This document shows, in pieces, positions 48,265 through 59,001 of a stretch of 64,000 nt of DNA. Each line of letters starts with the position of its first letter. Positions within the stretch are counted from its first letter, which is position 1. This stretch comes from Acinetobacter albensis. Its GTDB lineage: Bacteria > Pseudomonadota > Gammaproteobacteria > Pseudomonadales > Moraxellaceae. The notes below the pieces were generated by a model. It saw only the letters and a list, made by a program, of their open reading frames with translations. It was not told where the DNA came from and did not search any database. The position numbers and the translations under genes were made by a program. The stretch covers positions 62,001 through 126,000 of the forward strand of contig NZ_FMBK01000007.1 in NCBI RefSeq assembly GCF_900095025.1, written 5' to 3'.

Positions 48265-48834
48265 TTAAATGGCTTGCCATTGACCTGATAATTGAATATT
48301 CACTTTTTCACCTGCGCCACCTATGGCTTTTTTCATACCAAAATCAGTACGATTAATGATAGTAGAAGACTGTACATCCAATATTTTTGGATTACTTGCA
48401 TTTGGCTTTAACGTAGTATTAAAAACTACAGGTTTGGTCACACCGCGCAAGGTTAAATTGCCTGCAATATTATATTTTCCCTGACCTAAGGACGTAAAAT
48501 TGGTGCTTTTAAAACTGACTGTTTTATATTGAGCTGCATTAAAAAGATCTTCGCCCATAATCATTTTTTTAAGCGATGGTTTACTAAAACTTAGGCTATT
48601 CACATCGAGCACAAAGTTGGTAGAAGCCTTTTGTAGAGCGTTAGAATCAAAATTCATTTTAGATTGAACTTGATTAAATTTACCTTTGACCACAGATAAA
48701 CCGACCGATTTAATTTCAAAACCCACATTACTCTGAGGGGTTAAAGTCCAGTTTTGTGCATTGACCTGAGTCAAGCCCGCTAAACCTACTGCACCCATAA
48801 TCAATGCACTTTTCATTATTTTTTTAATCTTCAT
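48265..48834 (-). CDS. YceI-family periplasmic protein
   Basis: A 189-residue exported lipocalin-like protein of the YceI family, which bind polyisoprenoids such as ubiquinone-type molecules. A signal peptide (residues 1-26, LAGLTQVNA) is followed by NWTLTPQSNVGFEIKSVGLSVVKGKF, the family opening, and TGNLTLRGVTKPVVF-like IAGNLTLRGVTKPVVFN. It ends INRTDFGMKKAIGGAGEKVNIQLSG, the standard YceI C-terminus. A bidirectional terminator follows. Physiological role uncertain; monocistronic. Confidence 0.92.
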   Translation of the reverse strand: MKIKKIMKSALIMGAVGLAGLTQVNAQNWTLTPQSNVGFEIKSVGLSVVKGKFNQVQSKMNFDSNALQKASTNFVLDVNSLSFSKPSLKKMIMGEDLFNAAQYKTVSFKSTNFTSLGQGKYNIAGNLTLRGVTKPVVFNTTLKPNASNPKILDVQSSTIINRTDFGMKKAIGGAGEKVNIQLSGQWQAI

Positions 48835-48885
48835 TTCACTTAACTCCTAAGTAATTTCATTCGTTTCCTTAAAAAGCAAGATTAC

Positions 48886-49461
48886 TTAAGATTTATCTAA
48901 ATTAGTTTTATCTTGAGTCAGATATTTGTTTTGCAATTGTTGATAAATACACGTTTTTTGAAAATTTTGTAAAAATTCACTGGTTCCTAAAGGTAGAGCT
49001 GATTCAATAATTTCGCCACGATAATAGGCTTCACGTAGCGGAGTTGCTGAGATTGAACCTTTTAAACTGTCCAATTCAACCAAAGTCCATTCAGGGAAAA
49101 GTTGAAGATAATATGAAGAATCATCTTTAAAATGCCCAATCAAACCCACTCGGTTGTCGGGCTCCACGACTTCTGCTACCAACGATGTAACCAGTTTTTG
49201 CCATTTTTCATCGTTATACATATCTACAACATGAACAAATTTAATCCGCTTTTGATCTGATTCCGAAAAATTGGATAAAATCATTTTTTGACGTTCAAAG
49301 ACAGTGAATGGATTTTTAATGTTGCGTTCATTCTGCGCAGAACCTAAAGCCAAAATAATCGTTTGGCATTGTTTTAAAGCAATTTTAATCGTTTGCATAT
49401 GGGCCAAATGAAAAGGCTGAAAACGACCAATAAAAACCAGATAATCAAATAAATAATTCAT
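48886..49461 (-). CDS. nadM: Nicotinamide-nucleotide adenylyltransferase (NadM type)
   Basis: A 191-residue nucleotidyltransferase. FIGRFQPFHLAH carries the H-x-x-H ATP-binding variant near residue 15, and the ISATPLREAYYRGE segment is the ISxTxxR motif. This is the NadM form (NMN to NAD). It has no fused Nudix domain, unlike the forms in Francisella or Synechocystis. Acinetobacter uses an NMN adenylyltransferase of this type in nicotinamide salvage. It is located 51 bases from the YceI gene but not clearly coupled. The de novo enzyme NadB is also in this window. Confidence 0.86.
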   Translation of the reverse strand: MNYLFDYLVFIGRFQPFHLAHMQTIKIALKQCQTIILALGSAQNERNIKNPFTVFERQKMILSNFSESDQKRIKFVHVVDMYNDEKWQKLVTSLVAEVVEPDNRVGLIGHFKDDSSYYLQLFPEWTLVELDSLKGSISATPLREAYYRGEIIESALPLGTSEFLQNFQKTCIYQQLQNKYLTQDKTNLDKS

Positions 49462-49564
49462 AACAGATCAATTTTTTATGACTCATGAGTTGTGTCACCT
49501 AAATAAATATGCGACATAATAAACAGCATAAAATCAAATTAAGTTTTAGAGCAAGGATAGTACG

Positions 49565-50365
49565 ATGACACTGAGCTGTATTCAACAACCACATGAACAT
49601 TTGGATGCGAATTTAGAAAATGGCGTACTGACCTTAGCCATTAATCGACCAAAAGCAAAAAATGCACTGTATGGCGAACTTTATTTATGGATTGCCCAAG
49701 CATTTGATGAAGCCGATCAAGATAAAGACGTTCGTGTATTGATCTTCCGTGGTACGGATACGGATTTTACTGCTGGTAATGATATGCAGGATTTCATGAA
49801 ATCAGCAGCCATGAAAGGACAAGCACCTGCAAGTGAAGGCCCTCCATTTATTTTATTAAAAGCTGCAGCAAAATTTTCCAAGCCACTGATTTGTGCAGTT
49901 CGTGGTGTTGCGATCGGAATTGGTGTCACTATTCTGTTGCATGCTGACCTTGTATACAGTGACTCTACGGCCCTCTTCCAAATTCCTTTTGTCAGCTTAG
50001 GCCTATCCCCAGAAGGTGCTTCGAGTAAACTTTTGGTTGAGCAAGCGGGTTACCATAAGGCAGCTGAACTTTTATTGACGGCACAGAAATTCAATAGTGA
50101 AACAGCCTTGAGTATCAATTTAATCAATAGCATTGAGGATGATGCTTATGCTAAAGCGCAAAAACAAGCTGAAATAATGTCTGCCTTGCCTTTAGCTTCA
50201 CTTAAACAGTCAAAAGCACTGATGAAGCATAATGTGAATGAGATCGTGGCATGGATTGATCACGAAGCGGAAATCTTTATGCAACGTGTTGGCTCCCCTG
50301 AAATGATGGAAGCTGTTGCTGCATTTATGCAAAAACGTAAACCCGATTTTTCACAATTTAATTAA
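49565..50365 (+). CDS. Enoyl-CoA hydratase/isomerase (crotonase) family protein
   Basis: A 266-residue crotonase. NRPKAKNALYGELYLWI opens the fold, then oxyanion-hole loops FTAGNDMQDF and VRGVAIGIGVT, and the LGLSPEGASSKLL region with a Glu in the catalytic position of hydratases/isomerases. Acts on CoA thioesters; whether as hydratase, isomerase or decarboxylase cannot be decided. It starts 5 bases after a GGATAG-like site. The C-terminal ends normally. An unusually long 13-bp hairpin follows. Confidence 0.88.
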   Translation: MTLSCIQQPHEHLDANLENGVLTLAINRPKAKNALYGELYLWIAQAFDEADQDKDVRVLIFRGTDTDFTAGNDMQDFMKSAAMKGQAPASEGPPFILLKAAAKFSKPLICAVRGVAIGIGVTILLHADLVYSDSTALFQIPFVSLGLSPEGASSKLLVEQAGYHKAAELLLTAQKFNSETALSINLINSIEDDAYAKAQKQAEIMSALPLASLKQSKALMKHNVNEIVAWIDHEAEIFMQRVGSPEMMEAVAAFMQKRKPDFSQFN

Positions 50366-50386
50366 TGATCTTCACTGTTCAATAAA

Positions 50387-50417
50387 AACCACTCAACAAT
50401 CATCTTGTTGAGTGGTT
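50387..50417 (+). terminator. Long hairpin after the crotonase gene
   Basis: AACCACTCAACAA (50387-50399) pairs exactly with TTGTTGAGTGGTT (50405-50417) over a 5-base loop. The tail is ATATC rather than a T-tract, so it may work as a terminator or a processing/stability stem. Confidence 0.6.
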
Positions 50418-50467
50418 ATATCATTCTAAATTTTACCAAAACGTCTATATTTTCATCTGAGAAAAAA

Positions 50468-51229
50468 ATGAGCCATTCAACAGAAGTCGAAAAAAAGCGA
50501 TACTTTGAACCTGCACCACATGATATTGATGTAGAAAATTTTAAAAAAGTGATTCAAAGTCGTCGTTCAGTTCGTAAATTTACCAATAAAGCGATTCCAG
50601 TCGATGTACTTGATGATTGTTTAGATCTTGCTTTGCTTGCACCCAATTCATCAAACTTGCAACCGTGGACCTTCTATATAGTGCAAAATCCAACGAATAA
50701 AAAGCAGTTGGTTAAAGCATGTTTAAGTCAATTGGCTGCGAAAACAGCTTCCGAATTAATTGTTTGTGTCGCACGTATAGACCGCATTGATGAAATGGCC
50801 AAGCAAAATGTCAGTCAATTTCCTTTTCCTGAAGCACCTAAAGCAGTGAAACAATATTACCGTTTTATTCCTTATAACTACAAAACAGGTTACTTCAATG
50901 CACTGGGTCATTTCAAAAAAGTAGCATTTAAAGTAGCACGTCAACTCGACAAACAACTTCCTGTCACTGCATTTAATCCAGCAGATGCCAAACTTTGGGC
51001 GAGTAAAACCACTGCGCTCGCCTGTGAAAATCTAGTATTAGCATTGCGTGCCTATGGCTTTGATAGCTGTATGATGGAAGGTTTTGATGAGCCCTTGGTC
51101 GCTAAAATCTTAGGATTAAACGATCAACAGTTTCCGGTGATGGTCATTGGTGCAGGTGAACGTGCAGCAGATGGAGTATTCTTTCCACAGTATCGTTTTG
51201 ACCGTGACTTATTTATTCAAAAAGTTTAA
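50468..51229 (+). CDS. Nitroreductase-family flavoprotein
   Basis: A 253-residue FMN-binding reductase. The diagnostic VIQSRRSVRKFTNKAI (about residues 28-43) and APNSSNLQPWTFYI are the nitroreductase FMN contacts, and GFDSCMMEGFDEPLVAKILGL is the C-terminal family segment. It could reduce nitro compounds, quinones or act in oxidised-substrate detoxification. The central insert (about 110-165) is longer than in the classical NfsB type. ATG 50468 has GAGAAA close upstream; the earlier frame from 50405 covers the hairpin and is unlikely to be translated. Confidence 0.87.
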   Translation: MSHSTEVEKKRYFEPAPHDIDVENFKKVIQSRRSVRKFTNKAIPVDVLDDCLDLALLAPNSSNLQPWTFYIVQNPTNKKQLVKACLSQLAAKTASELIVCVARIDRIDEMAKQNVSQFPFPEAPKAVKQYYRFIPYNYKTGYFNALGHFKKVAFKVARQLDKQLPVTAFNPADAKLWASKTTALACENLVLALRAYGFDSCMMEGFDEPLVAKILGLNDQQFPVMVIGAGERAADGVFFPQYRFDRDLFIQKV

Positions 51230-51328
51230 TTTTAAATAAGCATAATTTTATCCACATCCATCAAGTAGTTTAAACCTACCTAGATCTAGATGTTACTTTA
51301 AGACTCTATGTCACTCAATCCTATGTAT

Positions 51329-51384
51329 AGACAGAATATTCATCTTTGAAACTCTGTCTAAGGGGTAATATTTGAGTACCCCTT
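51329..51384. terminator. Two consecutive hairpins between convergent genes
   Basis: AGACAGA/TCTGTCT (51329-51335 and 51353-51359) is followed directly by AAGGGGTA/TACCCCTT (51360-51367 and 51377-51384). They lie between the nitroreductase and the NIF3-like gene, so one or both probably terminate. T-tails are weak. Confidence 0.5.
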
Positions 51385-51401
51385 TCACCAGCCATATAGC
51401 A

Positions 51402-51719
51402 TCAATCATTTATATCGACTGTTTGAATAAATTCAAAAGCAGGTTCTTCATAAGGATGAGTTTGCTTTAATGCTCTCACCACGTCTCTTGCTTTATCTTC
51501 TGCGACTATGATTTCCACTCGCCATTCCGATACTTTTTCTAAAACATCAAGTTGCCCCATAAATGGATGTGCTGCTTTTACTGGTTTAAATTGTCCAGTT
51601 CCTAATACCTGCCAAGCACAATGTTCATAATTTCCAATCCCACCACCACCTGCATTAAAAATAGCGCTTTTGGTCGATTCAAGATGGGTTTCAGGCACAT
51701 AATAAATGAGTTTGAGCAT
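51402..51719 (-). CDS. NIF3-like/YqfO C-terminal domain protein
   Basis: A 105-residue protein matching the small domain inserted in NIF3/YqfO proteins: LIYYVPETHLESTKSAIFNAGGGGIGNYEHCAWQV, then GQFKPVKAAHPFMG and the HPYEEPAFEF end, a well-known small family with a CutA-like fold. ATG 51719 is the likely start; a longer frame reaching 51842 would add 41 hydrophobic, AT-derived residues without a ribosome-binding site. No metal-binding NIF3 core is attached, so it is a stand-alone domain. Function unknown. Confidence 0.78.
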   Translation of the reverse strand: MLKLIYYVPETHLESTKSAIFNAGGGGIGNYEHCAWQVLGTGQFKPVKAAHPFMGQLDVLEKVSEWRVEIIVAEDKARDVVRALKQTHPYEEPAFEFIQTVDIND

Positions 51720-52066
51720 GTAATAACCCAATTTAAAAAGAAAAGAAATATCCATAAACTCTATGCTATTTTTCATAATTATTGTGAATCTATATCTCAA
51801 GGTATACTCATAAATACAAGATGACATTACTTTTCTTGACATTTTTCTGACAATTCAAGCTTTTACATCTCTTTAAAAAGTCTCTATTTTTAAAAAATAA
51901 TATTTCATTAATAACGGCGAGTTTGAAGTTTCTTAAAATTTCTCTCGATCATTAAAACAAAATTTATTACACCCAAGCTAGACAGATGAATGATTCTATA
52001 AGTAAGTTAAATCTGCTTATTGTTAATCACATTCACTTTAATTTGGTGTAGCAACTGGAGAAATGA
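51720..52066. other. Divergent region between the NIF3-like gene and fadE
   Basis: About 347 AT-rich bases without a supported gene; it must hold the promoters of both neighbours. GGAG at 52057-52060 is the fadE ribosome-binding site, and an out-of-frame ATG at 52063 lies just before the true start. I see a partial TAAG...CTTA symmetry (52000-52020) but no recognisable FadR- or PsrA-like operator. Confidence 0.4.
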
Positions 52067-54571
52067 ATGCTATTTATTATCAGTGTGCTTATTCAATTTT
52101 TTACACTATGGGCCATATTCTTTTTCGGCTTAAGTCGTAATGCTGGGGCAATAAGCACGATTATTGTGGCAATCGTGACTGCTTTTATTAGTCCTTGGTC
52201 ACTTGTTTTGGGTATTCCACTTATTTTGCTGAGTGTTGTAGTGATGATTGACTCCCTCAGGATGATATTCATTACCAAGCCTGCTTACAAAACTTTGGCG
52301 AATGCAATGCCAAGTATGAGTATAACTGAACGTGAAGCCCTAGATGCGGGAACAAGTTGGTGGGAAAAAGAGCTCTTTATGGGTGCACCCGACTGGTCTA
52401 AATTTAATGCTTATCCCTATCCAACCCTTTCAACCGAAGAACAATCCTTTTTAGACCATGAAGTTGAACATTTATGTCAAATGCTCAACGATTGGGATAT
52501 TCATCACCAGCTTAAAGATTTACCACCTGAAGCTTGGACTTATATTCGTGAAAATGGATTCTTAGGACTGATTATTCCCAAAGAATATGGCGGGCGTGCA
52601 TTTAGTTCATTTGCACAGAGTCGTATTATGAGCAAAATTGCGTCTCGTTCATTAACAACAGCAGTCAGCTGTATGGTGCCTAATTCTCTAGGCCCAGGTG
52701 AATTATTACTGCATTATGGAACGGAAGAACAAAAAAATCGCTATCTGCCAGGTTTGGCCAAAGGTGAAGAAATCCCATGCTTTGGTTTAACCAGTCCAGA
52801 AGCTGGTTCAGATGCAGGTGCGATTCCAGATACTGGCGTGGTCTGTTATGGTGAATTTGAGGGTCAGCAGGTTCTTGGTTTACGTATGAACTTTTCTAAA
52901 CGCTGGATTACCCTTGCTCCGATTGCAACCGTCATTGGCCTAGCATTTAAACTTTACGATCCTGAAGGACTCTTGGGCGATAAAAATAAAACTGAACATG
53001 GCATTACTTGTGCACTGATTCCTGCAAGTCATGAAGGAGTAAAAATTGGCGCACGACACAATCCTGGTTCACCTTTTATGAATGGTACTGTGGATGGTCA
53101 AGATGTCTTTATACCATTGGATTGGATTATTGGTGGTTCCCAAAATATTGGAAAAGGCTGGCGCATGTTGATGGAATGCTTGGCCGTCGGACGTGGTATT
53201 TCCCTGCCTGCGTTGTCTACTGCGGCCAGTGAGATGACCTATTTAAATGTGGGTGCATTTGCCAAAATTCGTCAGCAATTCAAAATTTCTATAGGCAAGT
53301 TTGAAGGTGTGCAAGAAGCCACCAGTGATATTGCCAGTGATACCTATATGTTAGAAGCTTTCCGATATTTGGTCACTTGTGGGCTAAATCAAGGTGGTAA
53401 ACCTGCGGTAATGACGGCCATGGCAAAATATTATGCGACCGAAACCATGCGCCGTGTAGTCAATCATGGTATGGATGTGGTCGGTGGTCGTGCCGTACAA
53501 ATGGGGCCGCGTAACTTTATTGCTTTAATGTATCAGGCCATTCCCGTCTCTATTACAGTGGAAGGTGCAAATATTCTGAGTCGCTCTCTGATGATTTTCG
53601 GTCAAGGTTCTATGCGTTGTCATCCTTATTTATTTGAGGAATTACAACTTTTACAAGCCGAAGATAAAAACACTGCTTTATATCATTTTAATGACATGCT
53701 GTTTAAGCATTTAGGCTATACATTTAATCGTACCGCACGTGCTTTTGCTTATGGGTATATCGGTGGTGCATCAGATACGCCGCAAAGCGCAAATGATTTT
53801 ACTCGCCCTTATTATAAAATTATCAATCGTTTAAGCGCTGACTTTGCCTTAACTGCAGATATGTGTTTGGGTTTATTGGCCGGCGATATCAAACGTAAAG
53901 AAATGCTTTCAGGCCGTTTAGCCGATATCCATGCCAATTTGTTTATCAGTACTGCTATTTTGAAATATTATGAACATGGTAAACAGACGGAAGCTGAACA
54001 AATTCATGCAAAACTGGCTTTAGAAAAAGCCCTATTCAATGCACAAGAAGCTTTTTATGGATTATTTGCTAATTTTCCAGTCGGAATTGCAGCAGGTTTG
54101 GTCAAATTTATTTGCTTCCCACTTGGACGTCCAATCAAAAAATCAAGTGATGCTTTAAAACAACAGGCAGGTGAAATCATTATGCAGGATAATGCTTTCC
54201 GTGATGAGCTCAAAAAACATGTGTTCTATACGACCCAAGAAGATGATGTCACGGGTCGTATGGAATCTACGTTTAATCTATTAATTAAATTAGAACCACT
54301 TTGGGATAAGTTTAAAAAAGCTGAATCTAAAGGACAATTTAAAGGCTTAACTTTTGATGAACGTATTAGTGATGCGTTAAGTATTGGTTTTTTGACTCAA
54401 CAAGAAGCTGCTAGCCTGATGATTTATAATGCAAAACGTTACGATAGTATGCTAACGGACATTTTTGACTCTGAACTTAATCAAACGTTAGAACTGGAAA
54501 ATCCTTATAATCAAGAGCAAGAATCGGCTCCTTTGCCTAATCCTGAACAGCAAGAACCATTAGCACCATAA
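52067..54571 (+). CDS. fadE: Acyl-CoA dehydrogenase FadE
   Basis: First step of fatty-acid beta-oxidation. The 834-residue protein has the long FadE form: two N-terminal hydrophobic segments (residues 1-20 and 27-55), then the acyl-CoA dehydrogenase core with GFLGLIIPKEYGGRAFSSFAQS, CFGLTSPEAGSDAGAIPD and the GGRAVQMGPRN segment, and a FadE-specific C-terminal region. SITVEGANILSRSLMIFGQGSMRCHPY is a FadE landmark. GGAG lies 6 bases before ATG 52067; the ATG at 52063 is out of frame. Terminator at 54585. Confidence 0.95.
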   Translation: MLFIISVLIQFFTLWAIFFFGLSRNAGAISTIIVAIVTAFISPWSLVLGIPLILLSVVVMIDSLRMIFITKPAYKTLANAMPSMSITEREALDAGTSWWEKELFMGAPDWSKFNAYPYPTLSTEEQSFLDHEVEHLCQMLNDWDIHHQLKDLPPEAWTYIRENGFLGLIIPKEYGGRAFSSFAQSRIMSKIASRSLTTAVSCMVPNSLGPGELLLHYGTEEQKNRYLPGLAKGEEIPCFGLTSPEAGSDAGAIPDTGVVCYGEFEGQQVLGLRMNFSKRWITLAPIATVIGLAFKLYDPEGLLGDKNKTEHGITCALIPASHEGVKIGARHNPGSPFMNGTVDGQDVFIPLDWIIGGSQNIGKGWRMLMECLAVGRGISLPALSTAASEMTYLNVGAFAKIRQQFKISIGKFEGVQEATSDIASDTYMLEAFRYLVTCGLNQGGKPAVMTAMAKYYATETMRRVVNHGMDVVGGRAVQMGPRNFIALMYQAIPVSITVEGANILSRSLMIFGQGSMRCHPYLFEELQLLQAEDKNTALYHFNDMLFKHLGYTFNRTARAFAYGYIGGASDTPQSANDFTRPYYKIINRLSADFALTADMCLGLLAGDIKRKEMLSGRLADIHANLFISTAILKYYEHGKQTEAEQIHAKLALEKALFNAQEAFYGLFANFPVGIAAGLVKFICFPLGRPIKKSSDALKQQAGEIIMQDNAFRDELKKHVFYTTQEDDVTGRMESTFNLLIKLEPLWDKFKKAESKGQFKGLTFDERISDALSIGFLTQQEAASLMIYNAKRYDSMLTDIFDSELNQTLELENPYNQEQESAPLPNPEQQEPLAP

Positions 54572-54584
54572 AAATTTTAGTAAT

Positions 54585-54612
54585 AAAAACGGCTTTCTTA
54601 AGCCGTTTTTTA
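54585..54612 (+). terminator. Terminator of fadE
   Basis: AAACGGCTT-TCTT-AAGCCGTTT stem with A and T flanks, 14 bases past the fadE stop. Confidence 0.86.
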
Positions 54613-54836
54613 CTCTAATCACATCAAATTTATGGTTTATTTATCCTATTCAATTCAATAGTGGAAGACCTAAATATTGATGTTGCTTACCTTTAAAATG
54701 ATGACAAAATAAAGAAATACTACCTTTCTTTCCCACCCAAAATGTATTTTGACATTTCGAAGTTAAAATATTCCTTCACTCTTTGCCCTTCAAACTTAAC
54801 AATACGCTTAGCTCTACTCAATAAATTTTAACCCAT

Positions 54837-54860
54837 AAAAAACCACCCGAAGGTGGTTTT
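54837..54860 (-). terminator. Terminator of purL
   Basis: AAAACCACC-CGAA-GGTGGTTTT stem, 18 bases past the purL stop; on the minus strand it continues into a T-tract. Confidence 0.86.
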
Positions 54861-54877
54861 GAACATCTTAAAATAGA

Positions 54878-57800
54878 TTAACCAATGAACTTACGTGCAT
54901 TGCGGAACATACGTAACCATGCGCCATCTTCCGTCCATTCTTCAGGTTTCCAAGAATGCTGAACTGCACGGAAATTACGCTCAGGGTGTGGCATCATAAT
55001 CGTTGCACGGCCATCCATTGAGGTCACCCCTGTAATGGCTTCTGGTGAACCATTTGGATTCAATGGATATTGTTGGGTTGCATTACCTAAACTATCCACA
55101 TAACGCAAAGTCACTTGGTTGTTGGCATTTAAAGCAGCAAGATGCTGACTTGTTGCAACCACACGACCTTCACCATGCGCAACAGCGATAGGTAAAATTG
55201 AACCTTCCATGCCATCTAACAAAATCGAGTGAGACTTTTCAACGCGAACGTTAACAGCACGTGCTTCAAAAACTTCGGAAGTGTTACGGTGGAAACGTGG
55301 CCAAGCATCTGCACCAGGAATAAGGGGAGCCAATTGCGACAACATTTGACAACCATTACAAATACCTAAAGAGAAGGTTTCATCACGATTAAAGAATTTC
55401 TCAAATTGGTCACGAAGTTTCGGGTTAAACAAAACTGATTTAGCCCAACCGCCACCTGCACCCAATACGTCACCGTAAGAGAAACCGCCACAAGTCACCA
55501 GACCTTCAAAATCATTCAAATCTATACGACCCGCAATCAGGTCACTCATGTGAACATCAATAGTATTGAAACCGACTTTATCGAATGCCGCTGCCATTTC
55601 TACATGACCATTGACACCTTGTTCACGTAAAATTGCCATACTTGGACGGCGTGAATTGATATACGGCGCTTCAACAGGTTCGTTTAAATCAAATGTTGGT
55701 AATGCGATGATACCTTTGTGCTCTTTGTTGGCAATCAAGCTATATTCTTGATCTGCTGTTTCAACATTGTCACGTAAACGTTGGATCTGATGCGATACTT
55801 CAGTCCATGCCTGTTGTAAATCAGCACGGTCTAAGTTCAAACCATTGATTGTTAAAGTATCCGTTGTATTGACTGTACCCATTACAGCAATTGCATCTTT
55901 CAGTATCGATGCGGCAACTTCTGCTTGAAGTGATTCCCAATCAGATACACTGATTTGAAGCACTGCACCAATTTCTTCAGCAAATAAACTGTCTGTAGAT
56001 TGATCTTGTAGTGCTACACCCAAACGTGATGCAAACATCATTTCTGCAACAGTCGCAAGCAAGCCACCATCACCGATGTCATGGTAAGCCTTGATTAAAC
56101 CACGGTTGTTCCAATCTTGAATCAATGCAAAGAATGCTTTGAACTCATCGAAACTATCAACGTCAGGAGTGATTGAACCAATTGCTTTATACACTTGTGC
56201 AAGGATCGAACCACCCAAACGGAACTGACCTTTAGATAAGTCGATACGTACCAATACTGAATCTTCATTTTTCAATTCAGGTGTCAATGTTTTACGCACA
56301 TCACCTACGGGTGCAAATGCGGTAATTACACCGGTCATTGGTGAAGTGACTGACTTATCAACACCTTCATCATTCCACGTGGTACGCATAGACAATGAGT
56401 CTTTACCGACTGGAATTGCAATTCCAAGTGCAGGACACATTTCCATACCAATGGCTTTAACACCTTCAAACAAGGCTTGATCTTCACCTGTTTGACCAGC
56501 AGCGGCCATCCAGTTCGCAGACAATTTAATATCGCTGATCTGTTCGATGTTGGCACACATAATATTGGAGATTGCTTCAGCCACAGCCAAACGTGCAGAT
56601 GCAGCAGGATTTAACAATGCAACAGGAGGACGTTCACCCATCGCCATTGCTTCACCAGTGAAGCCCACTAAACTGGTGGTGGTTACCGCAGCATCCGCTA
56701 CGGGCACTTGCCAGCGACCGACCATTTGGTCACGTGCAACCATACCCGTAATTGAACGGTCACCAATGGTAATCAGGAACGATTTAGACGCAACTGTTGG
56801 ATTTTTAAGAACACGGTAAATCGCGTCTTTCAAATCAACTTTTGATGCATCAAAGTCATCGCCTTGACGTTCAATTGATTCAAAAGAACGGCTCATGCGT
56901 GGTGTACCCCCCAGCATGACTTGCATTGGCATATCCACAGCTTTGTTATCAAACAATGGATCTTCAACAGTTAAGTGACGCGCTTCAGTTGCTTCACCCA
57001 ACACAGCAAACGGACAACGTTCACGTGCACAAATCGATTCAAATAATGCTAAAGAACTTGGACGAATTGCCAATACATAACGTTCTTGCGCTTCGTTTGA
57101 CCAGATTTCCATTGGAGACATACCCGGCTCTAATGAAGGGATCTTACGAAGATTTAACACTGCACCGAGTTCGTGATCATTCACAAGCTCAGGCATGGCA
57201 TTGGAAACACCGCCTGCACCCACGTCATGTACAGAAACGATTGGGTTGGCATCTTCAAAGCGCCAGCAGGTATCAATCACTTCTTGGCAACGGCGTTCCA
57301 TTTCTGGGTTTTCACGTTGTACTGAAGCGAAATCTAGGTTTTCACCCAATTTACCACTGTCTACAGAAGATGCTGCACCACCGCCTAAACCGATCAGCAT
57401 GGCAGGGCCACCCAACACGATGAGCAAGTCACCCGGTTGGATTGCATCTTTTTCTACATGGTCAGGACGAATGTTACCGTAACCACCAGCAATCATAATC
57501 GGCTTATGGAAACCTTTAACGTCACCATTTACATTTTGTTCAAAGGTACGGAAGTAACCATTTAAAGCAGGACGACCAAATTCATTATTGAATGCAGCAC
57601 CACCCAGTGGGCCTTCAATCATAATTTGTAGCGGAGATGCCATACGAGATGGTTTGCCGTAATTCTCTTCCCATGGTTGTTCGAAGCCCGGAATATTCAG
57701 GTTAGACGTGGTAAATGCGGTTAAACCTGCTTTAGGTTTACCGCCACGACCTGTCGCACCTTCATCACGAATTTCACCACCCGAACCCGTCGCTGCACCT

Positions 57801-58708
57801 GCAAATGGCGCAATCGCTGTAGGATGGTTATGGGTTTCTACTTTCATTAAAATGTGAGCAGCTTGGCTCTTATATTTATAAACGTAATGACCGTTTTCAT
57901 CTGGTTTTGGATAAAAACGTTGTGTGTCATAACCGACGATCACAGAAGCATTGTCTTTATATGCCGACAAAACATCTGTAGGCGATTCTTTATAGGTGTT
58001 CTTAATCATTTGGAACAATGATAAAGGTTGTTTTTCACCATCGATGGTCCACTCTGAACCGAAGATTTTATGACGACAATGCTCTGAGTTCGCTTGTGCA
58101 AACATCATGAGTTCGATGTCGTGCGGGTTACGACCCATTTTGGTAAAGGCAGCTGTTAAGTAATCAACTTCTTCATCAGACAAAGCAAAACCAAACTCAG
58201 AATTGGCTTTAACTAAAGCATCTTTACCTTGACCTAAAATATCAATGCTATTTAAGGGTTTTGGCTCAGTTTCAGAAAATAGTGCAGAGGCATCCTCAAT
58301 TTGATTGAACACACTTTCCGTCATACGGTCATGTAACAATAATTTCACTTCATCCGATATTTCAGAAATACCTTTTAAAGTAAACAAAACACCACGTTCT
58401 AAGCGGTGAATTGGTGTATTACAATTGGCAAAAATATCGGTTGCTTTTGATGACCACGGAGAAATTGTTCCCAAACGTGGCGTAACCAGCACTTGAATTT
58501 CGTCACTTTCGACTTGGCGAATTTCAAAAGAAGCACCGTCATTTAATAGTTGTAATGCAGAATGATGCTGCTGCTCGTTGAGCGCTTGATCAAACAGATA
58601 AATCCATTGACTTTCAATTGATTGAACAGAACTCAATGACGCGAGGCGGTTTAAGAGTTGAGTTTTCTTAAAAGAAGAGTGTGCTTGCGCACCGGCCACG
58701 ATAAACAT
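54878..58708 (-). CDS. purL: Phosphoribosylformylglycinamidine synthase (FGAM synthase)
   Basis: The large single-chain PurL of proteobacteria, 1276 residues: ATP-dependent conversion of FGAR and glutamine to FGAM in purine synthesis. The FGAM synthase domains carry [24 protein letters not shown], and a second AIRS-like half follows. The C-terminal class I glutaminase has [13 protein letters not shown] with the nucleophilic Cys, and VAHGEGRVV and [12 protein letters not shown] 58708 is the first ATG; the longer frame begins at TTG 58753 and is not needed. Probably monocistronic, with a terminator at 54837. Confidence 0.97.
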   Translation of the reverse strand: MFIVAGAQAHSSFKKTQLLNRLASLSSVQSIESQWIYLFDQALNEQQHHSALQLLNDGASFEIRQVESDEIQVLVTPRLGTISPWSSKATDIFANCNTPIHRLERGVLFTLKGISEISDEVKLLLHDRMTESVFNQIEDASALFSETEPKPLNSIDILGQGKDALVKANSEFGFALSDEEVDYLTAAFTKMGRNPHDIELMMFAQANSEHCRHKIFGSEWTIDGEKQPLSLFQMIKNTYKESPTDVLSAYKDNASVIVGYDTQRFYPKPDENGHYVYKYKSQAAHILMKVETHNHPTAIAPFAGAATGSGGEIRDEGATGRGGKPKAGLTAFTTSNLNIPGFEQPWEENYGKPSRMASPLQIMIEGPLGGAAFNNEFGRPALNGYFRTFEQNVNGDVKGFHKPIMIAGGYGNIRPDHVEKDAIQPGDLLIVLGGPAMLIGLGGGAASSVDSGKLGENLDFASVQRENPEMERRCQEVIDTCWRFEDANPIVSVHDVGAGGVSNAMPELVNDHELGAVLNLRKIPSLEPGMSPMEIWSNEAQERYVLAIRPSSLALFESICARERCPFAVLGEATEARHLTVEDPLFDNKAVDMPMQVMLGGTPRMSRSFESIERQGDDFDASKVDLKDAIYRVLKNPTVASKSFLITIGDRSITGMVARDQMVGRWQVPVADAAVTTTSLVGFTGEAMAMGERPPVALLNPAASARLAVAEAISNIMCANIEQISDIKLSANWMAAAGQTGEDQALFEGVKAIGMEMCPALGIAIPVGKDSLSMRTTWNDEGVDKSVTSPMTGVITAFAPVGDVRKTLTPELKNEDSVLVRIDLSKGQFRLGGSILAQVYKAIGSITPDVDSFDEFKAFFALIQDWNNRGLIKAYHDIGDGGLLATVAEMMFASRLGVALQDQSTDSLFAEEIGAVLQISVSDWESLQAEVAASILKDAIAVMGTVNTTDTLTINGLNLDRADLQQAWTEVSHQIQRLRDNVETADQEYSLIANKEHKGIIALPTFDLNEPVEAPYINSRRPSMAILREQGVNGHVEMAAAFDKVGFNTIDVHMSDLIAGRIDLNDFEGLVTCGGFSYGDVLGAGGGWAKSVLFNPKLRDQFEKFFNRDETFSLGICNGCQMLSQLAPLIPGADAWPRFHRNTSEVFEARAVNVRVEKSHSILLDGMEGSILPIAVAHGEGRVVATSQHLAALNANNQVTLRYVDSLGNATQQYPLNPNGSPEAITGVTSMDGRATIMMPHPERNFRAVQHSWKPEEWTEDGAWLRMFRNARKFIG

Positions 58709-59001
58709 GCTGATTTTGGCTCCACGGGCAGGTCTTTTGAACCATGCCGCCAATGTGACTTAGAGAGAGCGCATATTCTACTTCGTATTGACCAAATCAG
58801 CTAGATAGAAATTCATGAATGTGTCATGTATATCGGATATTCCCCCCACAGCTTCGCTTTATTGTTGGTTAAAAAATACATCTCTCCTGAGTTAATCCTG
58901 AATTATGTTATTTTCAAATGCTCTTAAATCTTTAAAATTCTATGCTTTAACTTAATTAAGCAAGTTATTCATCTGATATAACGACGAATCGAGGAGAAAA
59001 A

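Larger units (their letters stand above)
54572..54877. other. Intergenic region between fadE and purL
   Basis: About 306 bases between two convergent genes, with a terminator for each at its ends (54585 and 54837). The centre is AT-rich with no ORF of note and no further repeats seen. Confidence 0.5.

Noticed and set aside
56926-57423. 165-codon open frame on the plus strand inside purL
   Set aside because: It is antisense to the secure purL coding region, has no family features, and its composition follows purL codon structure.
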